Assembly: GCA_963678675.1 (NCBI GenBank)
Contig: OY783198.1
Span: 24,476,684 to 24,540,683, forward strand
Source of the DNA: Xiphydria camelus
Lineage: Eukaryota > Arthropoda > Insecta > Hymenoptera > Xiphydriidae
Length of the DNA stretch: 64,000 bases
Direction of reading: 5' to 3'
Numbering within the stretch: position 1 is the first letter of the stretch; every line of letters starts with the position of its first letter. The notes below the pieces were generated by a model. It saw nothing but the letters and a program-made list of their open reading frames with translations, made no database searches and had not been told where the DNA came from. Shown piece after piece: positions 25,801 to 36,661 of this stretch. The position numbers were made by a program, and so were the translations under genes.

Positions 25801-28800
25801 CTCGATACGAAAAATCGGCTCTCGGATATGGCTAAAGTTCTGGTAAATTTTGCCATGTTACATTTGATACAACAAAATTTGTATTAAATTTAATACAACT
25901 GTACGTATCACTGAAAAAAAATATTTAGCTAATCCAGCTATATTTCTGGCTGTGTCAGACATTATTTGGTGACAACTAGAAAAATATTGCTAGCGCAGCA
26001 AGAATTCTTGCTATTGCGAAGAAAATTATCACTGCAATTACTATAATTTTCTAGCTGTGGTCAAATTTTTTTGAGTGTACAGCTTTTGCCCAATACGTGA
26101 GTGATTATGAAAATTAATACACTCTCTGCTAAGAAATTTACGAGGACATTTTCATAAGGAAATATATTAATTTTCGTAATCACGTATATTGTGGGAAAAA
26201 GCTTTGTCTCTAAAAGTATATTAAAAATACAAATTTCTTTTACAGTCTAGATTTGACTGGATCGGAGGTTACGAATGGGGGAATGCAGGTTTAATTACTT
26301 GGGCTAATAATGGACTTGAATGGACTATAACTCGTTTCCTCCGAACAGCCGTTAATCGTTACAATCAAAGTTTTCCTGCATTCCCCTACCCCTAATTGAT
26401 TGAATATATCATTTTTGTCCTCAGTCTACAGAATGCACAAGACGAGTGAAAATTCTTCCCCTCCCTACAGGGAAAGAGTGTCGCGGTCTACGGCTCGTCC
26501 TTTCAGTGCGAGTGGCTGTGGTGCGTCCCGTCCACTTGCAATTACTCCGAGATTTCCGAAGCCCTCGATCTCGCGCTCGATCCGCTTCGCGAGAGCGGCA
26601 TGATCGACGTGGCGGTCAGCGTCAAGCAGAATTCCTGCCGCACCAGGGAGTCCGATCGGGCCGTTTTCGACGTATCCGACTGGATTTACACGTGAGAATT
26701 TTAGGCTTTACTTTCCCCGCTTCTCCCCGCTGATCGCAACTCTTTTTCTTGGACTCGCCACTCGCGTCCCGCTTTACAGATCCCTCCTGTTGATCTTCCT
26801 AGCGACGATCGTCGCCAGCACAGCTTACGACCTGGTCAAGTTCGGCAATTGCGATGAAACGCGCAAAGGTAAAAGGTACTTTCTATCCGATTATTCAACC
26901 ACACCGAGATTTCGAATTTTTAATCGTTCTAATTACGCGTCGACGTTACTCTTATTTCTTCGCCCGGAATGTGTAGACACCAGGGATACTCTGATGACTT
27001 CGTTTTCGCTGTACACGAACGGCAAGGCCCTTCTCGATACCAAGAAACGTGATAACACCATCGCGTGTCTGGACGGTCTACGTTTCCTGAGCATATGTTG
27101 GATCATATACAGCCACACGCATTATCTCGCGGTCGTCGGAGTGACGCTCGACATTTCCGCGATACCCACCGTAAGTAATTCGGTATTAACAATTAATTGT
27201 TTCCATTGCAGACTCGAGAAATTTGGACACAAATATTGACCCCGTACTCTTTCATTTTTCCTTATTCATTATCCGCCTTATCTGAGAGCTGGTATAAACG
27301 ATATTTTGAAATTCAGCTACGTCATAGGGTAAAGTCGGTAAATACGCCCCACATTTCAAAAAAAAATCATAACTCAAGGCATTTGAAATAAACTTTATTT
27401 TAAAAAACAACAAAAATTTGGCAGGACATTACACTTCTTAAAAAAAAATAAAAATACGACAAAAATTATCAAATAGCTTCTACAAAAAATAAAAAACCAT
27501 TCACGTCAAATGGGGCGTATTACCCACCCCAGGGGGAAATACGCCCCATATACTTAATCGCCTTCTGCAGATAAATTTTTGGCACAAACATCACAAACTG
27601 TGCCATGGGAGGTGCACGTTTCATGTAGCCATCCACGACATGCTGTGCATTGAATCCAGTCCACTTTGGACTTCGTGGTGTAATAGTGGTCTCGACATTT
27701 GACGCAAATATCTTCCGCCTCGTCAGAGAGTTCGTCCGACGATTCCAAAGGTAGACACATCTCAGAATTTGATGACGACTCCGAATTTTGACTCTTCTGG
27801 CCTTTTTCTGCATTCCCTGTACATCTTTTATGATTGGCTGGCTCTAGGTGGGGCGTATTTCCAAAACCGGGGGGAAATACGCCCCACCGTTTAAATCTCC
27901 ACACGCTACAGGTGCTAACAATCTACATGTTTCAGTTTTTAGTTTAATAAACGTACTTTCTGACGCCGTACTTGAAACTTACAAAATACACAATCACAAC
28001 TCAATAATTCGGTATCTATAAACTGACGAGCAAATTTGTAGTACTCAAAGACACCAAATTATTCACAAAACAAATTTTATTTCCACAACGCTAGCTGAAA
28101 TCTTAATAAGTGCGCGAGTTCTCTGGTAAGACACAGACATTCGACTGATGACTACCGCCTCAGCGACATATACCGACGCATAATGTAGTTTCGATGTACT
28201 GGGGCGTATTTCCTCCCGGGGCGTATTTACCGACTTTACCCTAATATAATGAGACTATTTCCCTCGCACTCGTTCGTTTGACATAAATGCATCTCTCTGC
28301 CCTTCCGACGATATCACAATCTATAGTAGAGAGAAACGCACTTATAACTCTGTGAATATAATAATTATTTGTTCGAACCGTTCCTTTATCGTATGTTACT
28401 ATAAGTACGTATACATGCGAATTACAAATTAAATTAAAAACTATGAATATCTCCTTTACATTAAGACCGAATTGGGATTTATCCGCAACGGGGCACGAAA
28501 TATCGTATTTCAGCACGCGAGCCGTGACATAAGCTTTTTCGCTCTGCCGGCAGATGAACGAAAATTGGATCACGCTTCTCTTGCTGAACGCCAACATAGT
28601 GACGGATACATTCCTCCTGCTCAGCGGAATTCTCCTGTCCTACACGCTGCTGTCGCGTAAGCAACGGAATCCCGCTCGTACGCTGAACATCTTTACGCTC
28701 TACGTTCACCGTTACCTGAGGTAGAGTAGACCGAGGCGAATCGGATCACAGCCGGCGAATTGTGGATCACAGATCTATACTTTTCAAATCGTGTTGAAAA

Positions 28801-31177
28801 TCAGCACTTCGATCGTTCGCATCACTTCGTTCCTCTCCAACGAAATAATACGAATAAACGGAATGCTCATGAACGCCGTGATTTAAAAAATACAGATCTA
28901 TGTATGCGATCCGATTCGCCCTGTAATCCGTTTCACCCTCGGTCTACCCTAAGACCCTCGAGACTTTCGCCGATTTCCTTCCTAATTCTCGCCACTCTGG
29001 CTCATCTGACGCAGACTCACGCCAGCGTATGCAATGGTGATGGGATTCTACGCGACGCTCTTCTACAAGGTGGGCAGCGGGCCTGAGTGGGACGCTTGGA
29101 TAGCGACGAACAGGGACTACTGTAAGCAGAACTGGTGGACGAATCTTCTGTACGTGAATAATTACGTGAACCTCAACAAGATCGTGCGTATATGACAAGC
29201 AATTTTTCTCAAGACGTTTCGTAATAAAAATGACGATAGAGTTGTTCGAGGGAAAAAAACCCACGCATTCGTGGCTTCAGTGCATGTCGCAAACCTGGTA
29301 CCTGTCGATGGACATGCAGTTGGTGTGGCTGTCGCCGATTTTCATCTACCCCATGCTCAAGTTCACCAGGAGCCTGATGTTCTGGACAATCCTGGGAATC
29401 AGCTTGGTCGCATCCGTGCTCGTGCCCTTCTTCATCACGTACTGCAACGGGCTCACCGCGACTATGCTGTATTACAAGGAGTGAGTCTCGTGTAAATCTC
29501 GCCCACGTCTTTCGACGGAAAGTTGCACCTTTTTATTTTTCTCGTAACCTTATAGCAATGCCGACGTCACGGCCGTTTTCAATCAAATCTATACGAAAAC
29601 CTACGCCAGAGCGGGGTCGTATCTCGTCGGACTGGGCGTCGGCTGCTTGCTGTGTCGGACTCGCGGTCAACCCCTCACGATACCTGTGGTGAATATTTTT
29701 CGTCTCGTTTAGAATAAAATTTGGCAAAAGTAGCAAAATATTTAGTCGAATAGTCGCAATGAAATACTTTATCGGCTCGAATAATATTTATTTGCCCCGA
29801 TAAAATATTTTATTGGTTTGACGAAATACATTAACCGGGAAAATATAACACTCAAGCCAAGAAAGTATTTTGTCGGGACACGTGAATATTAAGTACTGAG
29901 CTAATGAAATATTTAATCGCGCCTGTTCGACTAAATATTCGGTTGATTTTGTCGAATTTTTGTCTCGGTGCATTTCCTTCGCATTGCTGAAGCAAGATGC
30001 AGTTCGATATTTACCGAGTGGCGAACGATTCTACGTATTATTCACCCCGTTTATTTCAGATCTACGTGATAGGCGGTTGGATGGTGGCCGTAATAACGGG
30101 CTTGGCCGTCGTATTCGGACCGCGAGACATATATTTCGATCATCACGCATACGATAAACTGGAAGCGAGCTTTTACGCCGGATTTCACAGACATGCATTC
30201 GCTATGGCTGTATCTTGGATCATATTTACCAGCGTCCATGGATATGCGGGTATATATTCGAGATAAACAAATTATCAAAATTATCGCTCGTCTACGTGTA
30301 GGTACTGAAAGAAATAATTGCTAGCGTCGAAAAATGTTTTCTTCGATCAAAAGCACGACGTAATTCCAGAATCAAGCAATGATTGCTTCGAGTAAATAAA
30401 TATTTGACAGGCTTGAGAGTAATTTTTTTTTTTCGAGCGAGAAGAATTTCTCATCCTAACGAAAGGCTTTTTTTTGAATCAAGAATATATATATATTCTA
30501 CGATGAAGGATTTTCATTTATTAACATTTTCGAGATCTTTGTGTTTTTCATTCAAGAAATATTTGTTTGATACTAGCAATCATTTCTCTTAGTACTCGTA
30601 TGTACAGGGTTGATTGGGGTGGTGCCTATCGTAGTCTAACACCCATGAATAGGGAATAAAATATTCATTCAGATTCGCGCGATATACAATTTTTATCAAA
30701 GGTCCAATCGGTACGTTTCTTTCGTGGAGAGGTTGGATGCCGCTGGGCAGACTCTCCTACAGTGCTTATCTCTGCCACTACATCATCCTTCTCTACAACG
30801 TCGGAAGTGCCCGTACACCGGGGTACCTGACGATCTACAACGTGGTGAGTATTCCGGAAACATTCCAAACAATTTTCCAACGCGTAATTTGCACCGTCTT
30901 TCATCCGCATCAGGTGCAAGCCTTCTTCGGCAACCTGACGCTCGTGATGATCCTCTCGGCCGTGGTGAGCCTCTGCTTCGAGGTGCCCTTCGTGACGCTC
31001 AATCGCGTCTTGACGAGCGGTGCCGCGCGTCGTCAGCCGCAGACAAACTCGAGCGCGAAAGTCTTCGGATCCACGGATTCCACCAACGAGATCTACAGGT
31101 CGACCGACGATTCGATTTCGACCGTGTCTCGCGTGTACGACAATGTCGTCGATCGACCGAAGGACGGCTCCGCGTGA
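22893..31177 (+). CDS. Nose resistant to fluoxetine (NRF-6)-like multipass acyltransferase
   Basis: NRF-6 proteins are multipass membrane proteins with an N-terminal NRF domain and a C-terminal acyltransferase-3 domain; the worm founder affects uptake of lipid and drugs. Their substrate is unknown. Twelve exons in frame: 22893-23151, 25631-25842, 26471-26691, 26780-26868, 26977-27170, 28554-28720, 29015-29183, 29281-29480, 29556-29688, 30060-30249, 30702-30844, 30914-31177; 746 residues. A hydrophobic leader (LMFGIVAIAAFG) precedes the NRF domain: YSPWALQMYDASAKISPGIL, GNYDECLRV, GSSFQCEWLWCVPSTCNYSE, with paired cysteines. The acyltransferase part starts CLDGLRFLSICWIIYSHTHY, whose His is the family's conserved one, then WITLLLLNANIVTDTFLLLSG, LTPAYAMVMGFYATL, QTWYLSMDMQL, MPLGRLSYSAYLCHY. 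The tail is Ser/Thr-rich. Met 22968 is an alternative start just before the leader. Introns are loaded with MITEs. Confidence 0.95.
23239..23478. mobile_element. MITE family C, copy 1 (NRF-6 intron 1)
   Basis: About 240 bases opening TTGAGAAAAATGATTAGATT and closing AATTATTTTTCTCGATG, with internal mirrored pieces (GGTTAGTTATTCTAACC, GTTGTTCTAACCAG). Shares layout and motifs with 61982-62244. Confidence 0.6.
24222..24498. mobile_element. MITE family B, copy 1 (NRF-6 intron 1)
   Basis: Opens CACATTGGGAGAAATAATTG and closes AGCAATTATTTCTCTCAATG, forming inverted ends. Interior carries TTCTTGAATCAAGAATATAT, also in 30303-30594 and 59332-59460. Confidence 0.65.
25871..26246. mobile_element. MITE family E, copy 1, interrupted by family D
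   Basis: The left arm (AAATTTGTATTAAATTTAAT) and right arm (GTATATTAAAAATACAAATT) are inverted copies, with the family core GATTATGAAAATTAATA and TATTAATTTTCGTAATCACG. A family D element sits between the arms at 25909-26077. Lies in NRF-6 intron 2. Confidence 0.7.
25909..26077 (+). mobile_element. MITE family D, copy 1
   Basis: Ends CACTGAAAAAAAATATTTAG and AAATTTTTTTGAGTG. The interior GCAAGAATTCTTGC palindrome and GACAACTAGAAAAATATTGC are shared with three other copies in the window. Confidence 0.8.
27327..28241 (-). mobile_element. Pogo/Tc1-mariner-like deletion derivative, 915 bp
   Basis: Perfect 24-base terminal inverted repeats begin GGGTAAAGTCGGTAAATACG. Both ends are flanked by TA, the target duplication of the Tc1/mariner/pogo superfamily. 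A 116-codon minus-strand ORF (27554-27904) encodes a zinc-finger domain like the C-terminal PHD-type finger of some pogo-class transposases. The DDE catalytic core is absent, so the element is non-autonomous. The ACGCCCC motif recurs inside, including a palindrome at about 27849-27888. Confidence 0.8.
27554..27904 (-). pseudogene. Transposase remnant with C-terminal PHD-like zinc finger
   Basis: Open frame of 116 residues inside the 915-bp element. Acidic Ser-rich spacer (SSNSEMCLPLESSDELSDEA), then Cys/His pattern CVKCRDHYY...WIQCTACRGWLHETC...CDVC, which fits a PHD/zinc-ribbon fold as found at the end of pogo-class (DDE_1) transposases. There is no DDE domain, and no splice link to NRF-6, which is on the other strand. 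Likely a leftover from internal deletion; an expressed domain protein cannot be excluded. Confidence 0.6.
28724..28957. mobile_element. MITE family G, copy 1, abutting an NRF-6 splice donor
   Basis: Ends GAGTAGACCGAGGCGAATCG and CACCCTCGGTCTACCC are inverted. Interior CACTTCGATCGTTCG is shared with copies at 37858, 43585 and 46245. It fills most of the 294-base intron 28721-29014, starting three bases after the exon end at 28720. Confidence 0.7.
30303..30594. mobile_element. MITE family B, copy 2 (NRF-6 intron 10)
   Basis: Opens ACTGAAAGAAATAATTGCTA and closes TAGCAATCATTTCTCTTAGT. Interior TTGAATCAAGAATATATATA as in copy 1. Confidence 0.65.
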
Positions 31178-31982
31178 TGTAATGATTTCGAGCGGATCGT
31201 TTATATCCAAATGTATTTACATCTACGAGCCCTTGTCTTCCAATCGCGGCAAAGCACCCCGTTCATCCCTGGGTCCGTCCATGCGTTCCCTCTCCTCGAT
31301 GCGATGCCGACGAGGAAATAACGAAGGGTTGAAGATTTCCCGAGAAATCGTCGGATGCCATCGGCCCGTGTCGCTGTTTATTCAGGCTCGACTACCGCGT
31401 GAGCCTCTTTCGTGACACGTCTTCCTCGGTGAGCACATATGACGAGAGCGCGGCTCAACGGACTCCGGGTGAGCCGAGCCGACCTACAATGCTCGGCTTG
31501 TCCTCTCTCCGTGGAAGTAATCGATACGCGTCGCGCGGTGGAGGTGACCTTTCGGAAAATCGGAGCGGCGATTTTCCGAATTCCCGCGCCGCGCGGCGAG
31601 GCGCGAATTGGGGCTGACGCTTCGACGAAGGAGACGGCGAGCGGGGAGAGAAGGTTGAGGGTGAGAGAGAGCTGGAGTACTACCGCAACCGGTCAATTTG
31701 ACCGGTGTCTTATTCAGAGTTCCATTCAACCTCAATTATTTCGTAACCCGTGAGGTTTTTGTCAAAATTGGCAGAATACTTTTTTGTAGAGCATATTTCG
31801 GTCTACAAAAAAGTTCTATAGCAATATGGATGAAAAATCCACGGATAACGAGATAATCACCCGCCAAAACGACTGTCTTATAAAGCGCGACCATTCGGTA
31901 GTTCTAGTGTTAATCGTGAGGGTATCGATAGGAAAGATCGCGTCCTGTATATATCATGCATGGGGTACGACTCGAAAGGAGT

Positions 31983-32240
31983 CCCTGCTAAAAATGCTCG
32001 ATAGAAAATTATGGATAAAATTCAAAAATACCATAGAGTGTGTGAGGCACCCTATAATTTCTTATAATTTTTACATTAAATACCCATCATAAAAAACAAC
32101 AAGATCGACACAAGATCTGTATAAGTTTCTACAGTATTCGATGTGAAAATTACAAGAAACGATCGATTTCACGCTCTACGGTACTTTTTGAATCATTTTT
32201 GCTACGTTCCATCGTTTTCTGTCGAACATTTTTAGCAGGG
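31983..32240. mobile_element. MITE family P
   Basis: Inverted ends CCCTGCTAAAAATGCTCGAT and (reverse) CCCTGCTAAAAATGTTCGAC continue as imperfect inverted arms through most of the 258 bases. Confidence 0.7.
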
Positions 32241-32570
32241 CTGAGCGGGCGGGTGGGACGCGGGATTAAATTTGTGGGAATGCGATGACATCATTTGCGC
32301 GGTCGATGATGTCGTTTAGGGGCTGCGGCAAGTGTGGCGGTTCTCGATCGGTGCGCGCGTGCACACGACCCTCCCGGGACTTTCGCGATCGCGTGGGAAA
32401 CGGGGACCGGCGGGCGTCCTCGTGGAACGAACCGGGTCCTCTCGAAATCGTTCCGAGTGTCTCTTGATTGTACGGTTGTCACGAGAAGATCTACTAATTT
32501 CAATCTTCGCTGTAACATTAAAATTAGTACTTTTAATACACTTTTATTATACATACAGCTTTTTTCCAAT

Positions 32571-32836
32571 ACACATCGAGGGTCGAAACGCAGAACCTCG
32601 TAACCAACGTGAAATAAATGCAATACCGTTTAAGTAACTCAATTTTACAAAAAAAAAGCTATAATAAATGTTATGGTAGTCTTTAAAATTGTTTCCTCTC
32701 GTAATTGCTTCGAGCTACTTTACCACCGAAAACATTTTTTAAATCACTTAAAATTACAAAGTCATGATTTTTCGTCTCTCCTGTAAAATTTCCTTTTCGT
32801 CAGTTCCGAGGTCCTGCGTTTTGACCCTCGATGTGT
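32571..32836. mobile_element. MITE family M, nested in family E
   Basis: Thirty-base inverted ends, beginning ACACATCGAGGGTCGAAACG and (reverse) ACACATCGAGGGTCAAAACG, with only two mismatches overall. Confidence 0.75.
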
Positions 32837-32901
32837 AAATATGGAAATTGATATATTTCCTTAAAAAAATTCTCGTCACAAATTTCATAACCGAGTATAT
32901 T

Positions 32902-33069
32902 CACTCAAAAAAATTTGGCCACAACTAGAAAATTATAGTAATCGCAGTGATAATTTTCTTCGCAATAGCAAGAATTCTTGCTACGTTAGCAATATTTTTC
33001 CAGTTGTCACCAAATAATGTCTGAGGCAGCCAGAAGTATAACTGGATTGGCTACATATTTTTTTCAGTG
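32902..33069 (-). mobile_element. MITE family D, copy 2
   Basis: Reverse-oriented copy of 25909-26077: CACTCAAAAAAATTTGGCC at one end, TTTTTTTCAGTG at the other, GCAAGAATTCTTGC within. Confidence 0.8.
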
Positions 33070-33760
33070 TTAGTATTCGTAATCAACGTATCGGATGAAA
33101 GCATGATATAAAATAATATTCAGTTTAATATACATTTTTGTACGGTATTGATTTTCATTAATGTTGCTTTCTCCACATTTTACGCGATAAGTGGGAAAAA
33201 GTCATCCCACGCGGGCGACCGTCGAACGCGACGAAAACAGAATCGCTAAATCGACGCCTCTCGTCGCAACGCGGAACCGCGTTAATTGAATTGCCACCTA
33301 TACGTCCGTTGCGCGAGTCAGGGGTCGCCGCGACGGGGCCTGCGTTGCACATGCATCCCGGGGACCCCCGTCGCGACGGACAAACGGATGGATTTCGCTC
33401 ATTGTACGGGCGTTGCTGCGTGCTCGACATCTGCGAGCCCCGGGCGGCGTCAGAACGCGGAAAACATCCGAGCGCTCGTGAAAAAGCGCGACCACGTGAC
33501 GTGACTCTTCGCCGACGAAGTCATCGTGTTTGCATACACGCGCCCCTCGCCCGTTTAGCGCGATATAGCCGCGTTTACGCTCGAGGTATTCCTTTTTTCA
33601 TTCAACGTTCCACGGACTATTAGCGCGCGATACAATGTACTGCGGTTCCTCGACGGTTCGCCGCTCTGCTTTGTTCTCCAGCCTACAATCGATGGTCATT
33701 TCGAATTCGTGCGATGGCTGTGCGATTTATGCAACGAGCGCGGCTCGACTTAATCCCGGC

Positions 33761-33965
33761 ATCACGGATTCTGTCGCTGGTGATTTTTTAAAACGTCATT
33801 TTTTGAGATACCAACCAATGTATTACCTAATTAATTCTCATGTGCTTTCGTTGGCTAATGCGGCGTTTGCCCTGGTTAACGAAAGCGTGAGAATTAATTG
33901 ATCATTGGTTGGTGTATTTAATTAAAAATGATATTTTATAAAGTCCCCGGTGACGGAATCCGTGC
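33761..33965. mobile_element. Hairpin MITE (205 bp near-palindrome)
   Basis: Inverted arms: CACGGATTCTGTCGCTGGTG against CCCCGGTGACGGAATCCGTG; ATACCAACCAATG against CATTGGTTGGTGTA; TTAATTCTCATGTGCTTTCG against CGAAAGCGTGAGAATTAA. The loop is about 25 bases. Confidence 0.7.
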
Positions 33966-33967
33966 AC

Positions 33968-34200
33968 TCTGAGAGAAAAGGCCTTGCTGAATACGAAACA
34001 TTGATTTGAGATAAATAGGAATTTATGAACATCGAACTAAATTCTATCGGAATTAAAGAAATTTCTGGCATATCTCCTAATCGAATACGAACCTATAGCA
34101 GAACATCTGTCAAATTCAAATAGACTTTTATTCAACGAAAATAAATTCCTATTCATTTGAAAGAAATTTTACTATCAGATATTCGTATTCGACTAGACCG
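33968..34200. repeat. Degenerate inverted repeat next to the hairpin MITE
   Basis: Begins CTGAGAGAAAAGG. ATAAATAGGAATTTATG in the left half is mirrored by ATAAATTCCTATTCATTTG in the right, and GAATACGAA by TTCGTATTC. Confidence 0.45.
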
Positions 34201-34286
34201 TTTCTTTGGGTAGGTATCTATGTCGCCGGGAATACTTAATCGGTGAGTCGACAAACTTTCCGTAGAACGTTTTGATCCGTATTTAT

Positions 34287-34489
34287 ACTGTAAAAAATGT
34301 ATATGTATTAAATTTGTATAATTGCATATAAAGCTTTTCCGATAGATTGAATATTAAATTAATATATTTCGTTATGAAATTTATCCGGACAAATTCGTGA
34401 GGAAATATATTAATTTTCATAATTACATACGCATTGGAAAAAAGCTCTATATAAAAGTATACTAAAAATGCAATTTTTTTACAATGCAG
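34287..34489. mobile_element. MITE family E, copy 3 (uninterrupted)
   Basis: Starts ACTGTAAAAAATGTATATGT, ends AAATGCAATTTTTTTACAAT; core TATTAATTTTCATAATTACA. The cleanest full-length copy, about 203 bases. Confidence 0.7.
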
Positions 34490-35889
34490 TTCGAACGTCC
34501 CCGATGACGCAAAGAACAAGATCGCCTTACGCCTTCCCGACGGCGAGCCGCTTCCGTCGGGAAAACGATTCTCGCGCCTGGCGCCGACCTCCCCCGGGGG
34601 CATTGTGTCGATTCCGACGCGCAACCATCCCGGTACCCCGGTGGGAGCACGCGTCCAGCGCGACCGTAATAAAGTGTAACCGGAGGCGTGCCGCCGGACA
34701 ATGACGTGCGAGGGATACGTCATCCGTGTACGCGGTATTGAACGTCTTCGGTGTAGGTATCCCCGATATCTGGTATACACATGGAGAACTCCCCCCCCCC
34801 CCCTTCGCGTCGCAGTCGCGCATGTACGTATCGCGCGCTGGAATCCCTTCCGCGATCGAAGAACCGCGGCTTCCGTCCCGCGTAAACAGACACTCCGCCG
34901 TCCCTTCGCAGGAGCCGTTTCGCCGCACAGCATTCGAGCGGGGAAAAGTGGGAAAGCGAAGCGTAAACATTTCGTTGGCGGTCGAGGACTCGGAAGACAT
35001 TTCTCTTGCCACGGCGAATGACCGAGGGCGGTTGACGTGTCGCGTATAAGCAGCAAGGTAAAGTGTTCCCGTATCGACAGAAGCGGTAAACCTTCCTCGT
35101 CCCTCGTCCCGGCGCACCACGCAGCCCCTTCTCGCCGAATCAACTATACGGGCTACTCCGACGCGTCGACGCGTCGAGCGCCTCGTACCGCGCGCGCATG
35201 AGCGTCGTGCACCTGCACCCACGCGAAGCGAGACACGCCCCCTTCCTCCCGACGGAACCGCCCCCCCCCCTCGCGTTCCGCGTCCCCGCTCGCGATTATT
35301 AGCGCAAAAAGCGCTCCGACGCGCGGACAAATAGAGGAGGAATCGGCGCTCAGATAAGTGTGAAATATGAAGAGGCGCGCGGGCAGCGGGCTCAAGTGGT
35401 TACACGTGAAGCGGAGCGAACGTAGGTTCGCTACCTACGTCGGAGGAGGGGTCTCCTCGTGTGTGAGAACGCGCGGAACTCGTAAATCGTATCGAGAGAT
35501 CGGACCGGGGGACTGGCGCCATCGCAACTCTCGAGGCCTTCGCTCGACATCGGGGGCGACGCGCGGCGGACCGCTCGTGTCCCCTGTGCGAAACAAAGCC
35601 GGCGGAGGGGGAGGACCGACCCGCGCGCCGCGGCTCGGTCGAGTGTAGTGGCGAGCGATGACGGACGAACCGACGCACGGCTGGTGCGGCGCGGGGAATG
35701 GAGGGAGAGTACGTTCCTCGCGTTATCGGGAGGGTGAGAGAGGGTGTGGCGATCGCGAGCTTGGCGAGGGAATTTTGGGGGTGAGGAGAGACGCGGACGC
35801 GCGGTGTAAACGCGAAGAGGATTTGGTTTTCCACCATTTTTTCTTTGCTAAGTGGACTAATTCAGACAAAATTATTTGCTCTGTATTTT

Positions 35890-35920
35890 TTCATTTTTTT
35901 ACGACATCGTCATTGCAAGC

Positions 35921-35955
<35 letters not shown>

Positions 35956-36130
35956 GTTGCTTGGCATACAAGTGCATCTCTTTGGTTTCTTGATGACGTC
36001 AGATAGAGTACAGCGGAAAGAAACGCATTTGTAACTTTCCGAATAATTATTTTTTCGAACATTTCCTTTTTCACGTGACACGTATTATAAATTGAATTTA
36101 AAAATATAAGCATTTCTTTTGCGTGAAGAC
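35890..36130. repeat. Repeat family I, copy 2
   Basis: Shares GAAAGAAACGCATTTGTAAC, TTCGAACATTTCCTTTTTCA and GTGAAGACCGAAT with 28249-28480 and 53695-53960. Contains a (CT)14 run at 35925-35952. Confidence 0.5.
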
Positions 36131-36661
36131 CGAATCGATTACGGGGATCTCGAACTCTCTTCTCTCGATCCACTTACCGTCATCGAAGTCACCCCGATAA
36201 TGAACGAATTCCGGGGACGCGACGAAGTGGCGAAGATTCAAAGTTTGCGTATCATCCGAGAAATAACAGCGTATCGAGTTTCGTGTAAGGGATACGAGTG
36301 TGACGGCGGTCGACGCCCACCGCCGCGGGGTGAGCCCGACGTGTAACCCAAGCCGAGGGCGTAACCGCGGCGATTCGCTTCCATTCTCCGGCGCTCGTCT
36401 CTTCTCCCCGCAACGGTTCGTTTCTTTCGATTACACGCCGTCATCCCTTCGCGCTTCATCTTTCCCTCGATCCTCGCGCGCGCGCGTGCTTCGATTGCAC
36501 GCACTGTAAAAAAAAGTGTGTATTTTAAATATCGATACCTTACTTCGAAAACCTCGTAAGTTCAATTTTTCAGATTCAGATTGGAAACCTTAACGCAGTA
36601 AGTTATAAATGGCATTTTTGTCAAGAATTGCACTCACGAGGTTTTCAAAGTACTTTTACAT

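Larger units (their letters stand above)
27285..28480. repeat. Repeat family I, copy 1, split by a pogo-like element
   Basis: The flanks of the 915-bp element (ACGATATTTTGAAATTCAGC left; CCCTCGCACTCGTTCG and GAGAGAAACGCACTTATAAC right) read continuously in a second, unsplit copy at 53690-53960. So the pogo-like element inserted into an older repeat. Lies in NRF-6 intron 5. Confidence 0.6.
32500..33170. mobile_element. MITE family E, copy 2, carrying two nested MITEs
   Basis: Family E arms (TTAATACACTTTTATTATAC at left, CAGTTTAATATACATTTTTG at right) are separated by two insertions: family M at 32571-32836 and family D at 32902-33069. Confidence 0.6.

Noticed and set aside
31685..31830. AACCGGTCAATTTGACCGGT palindrome and short ORF MDEKSTDNE, considered as a piggyBac remnant
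   Set aside because: No TTAA-flanked ends and no transposase motif; the nearby inverted repeat is explained by family P.
34283..35330. Long minus-strand open frames of 286 and 267 residues
   Set aside because: Overlapping each other in a CpG-rich block and starting in or ending in a MITE; low-complexity Arg/Ser content, no recognisable domain.
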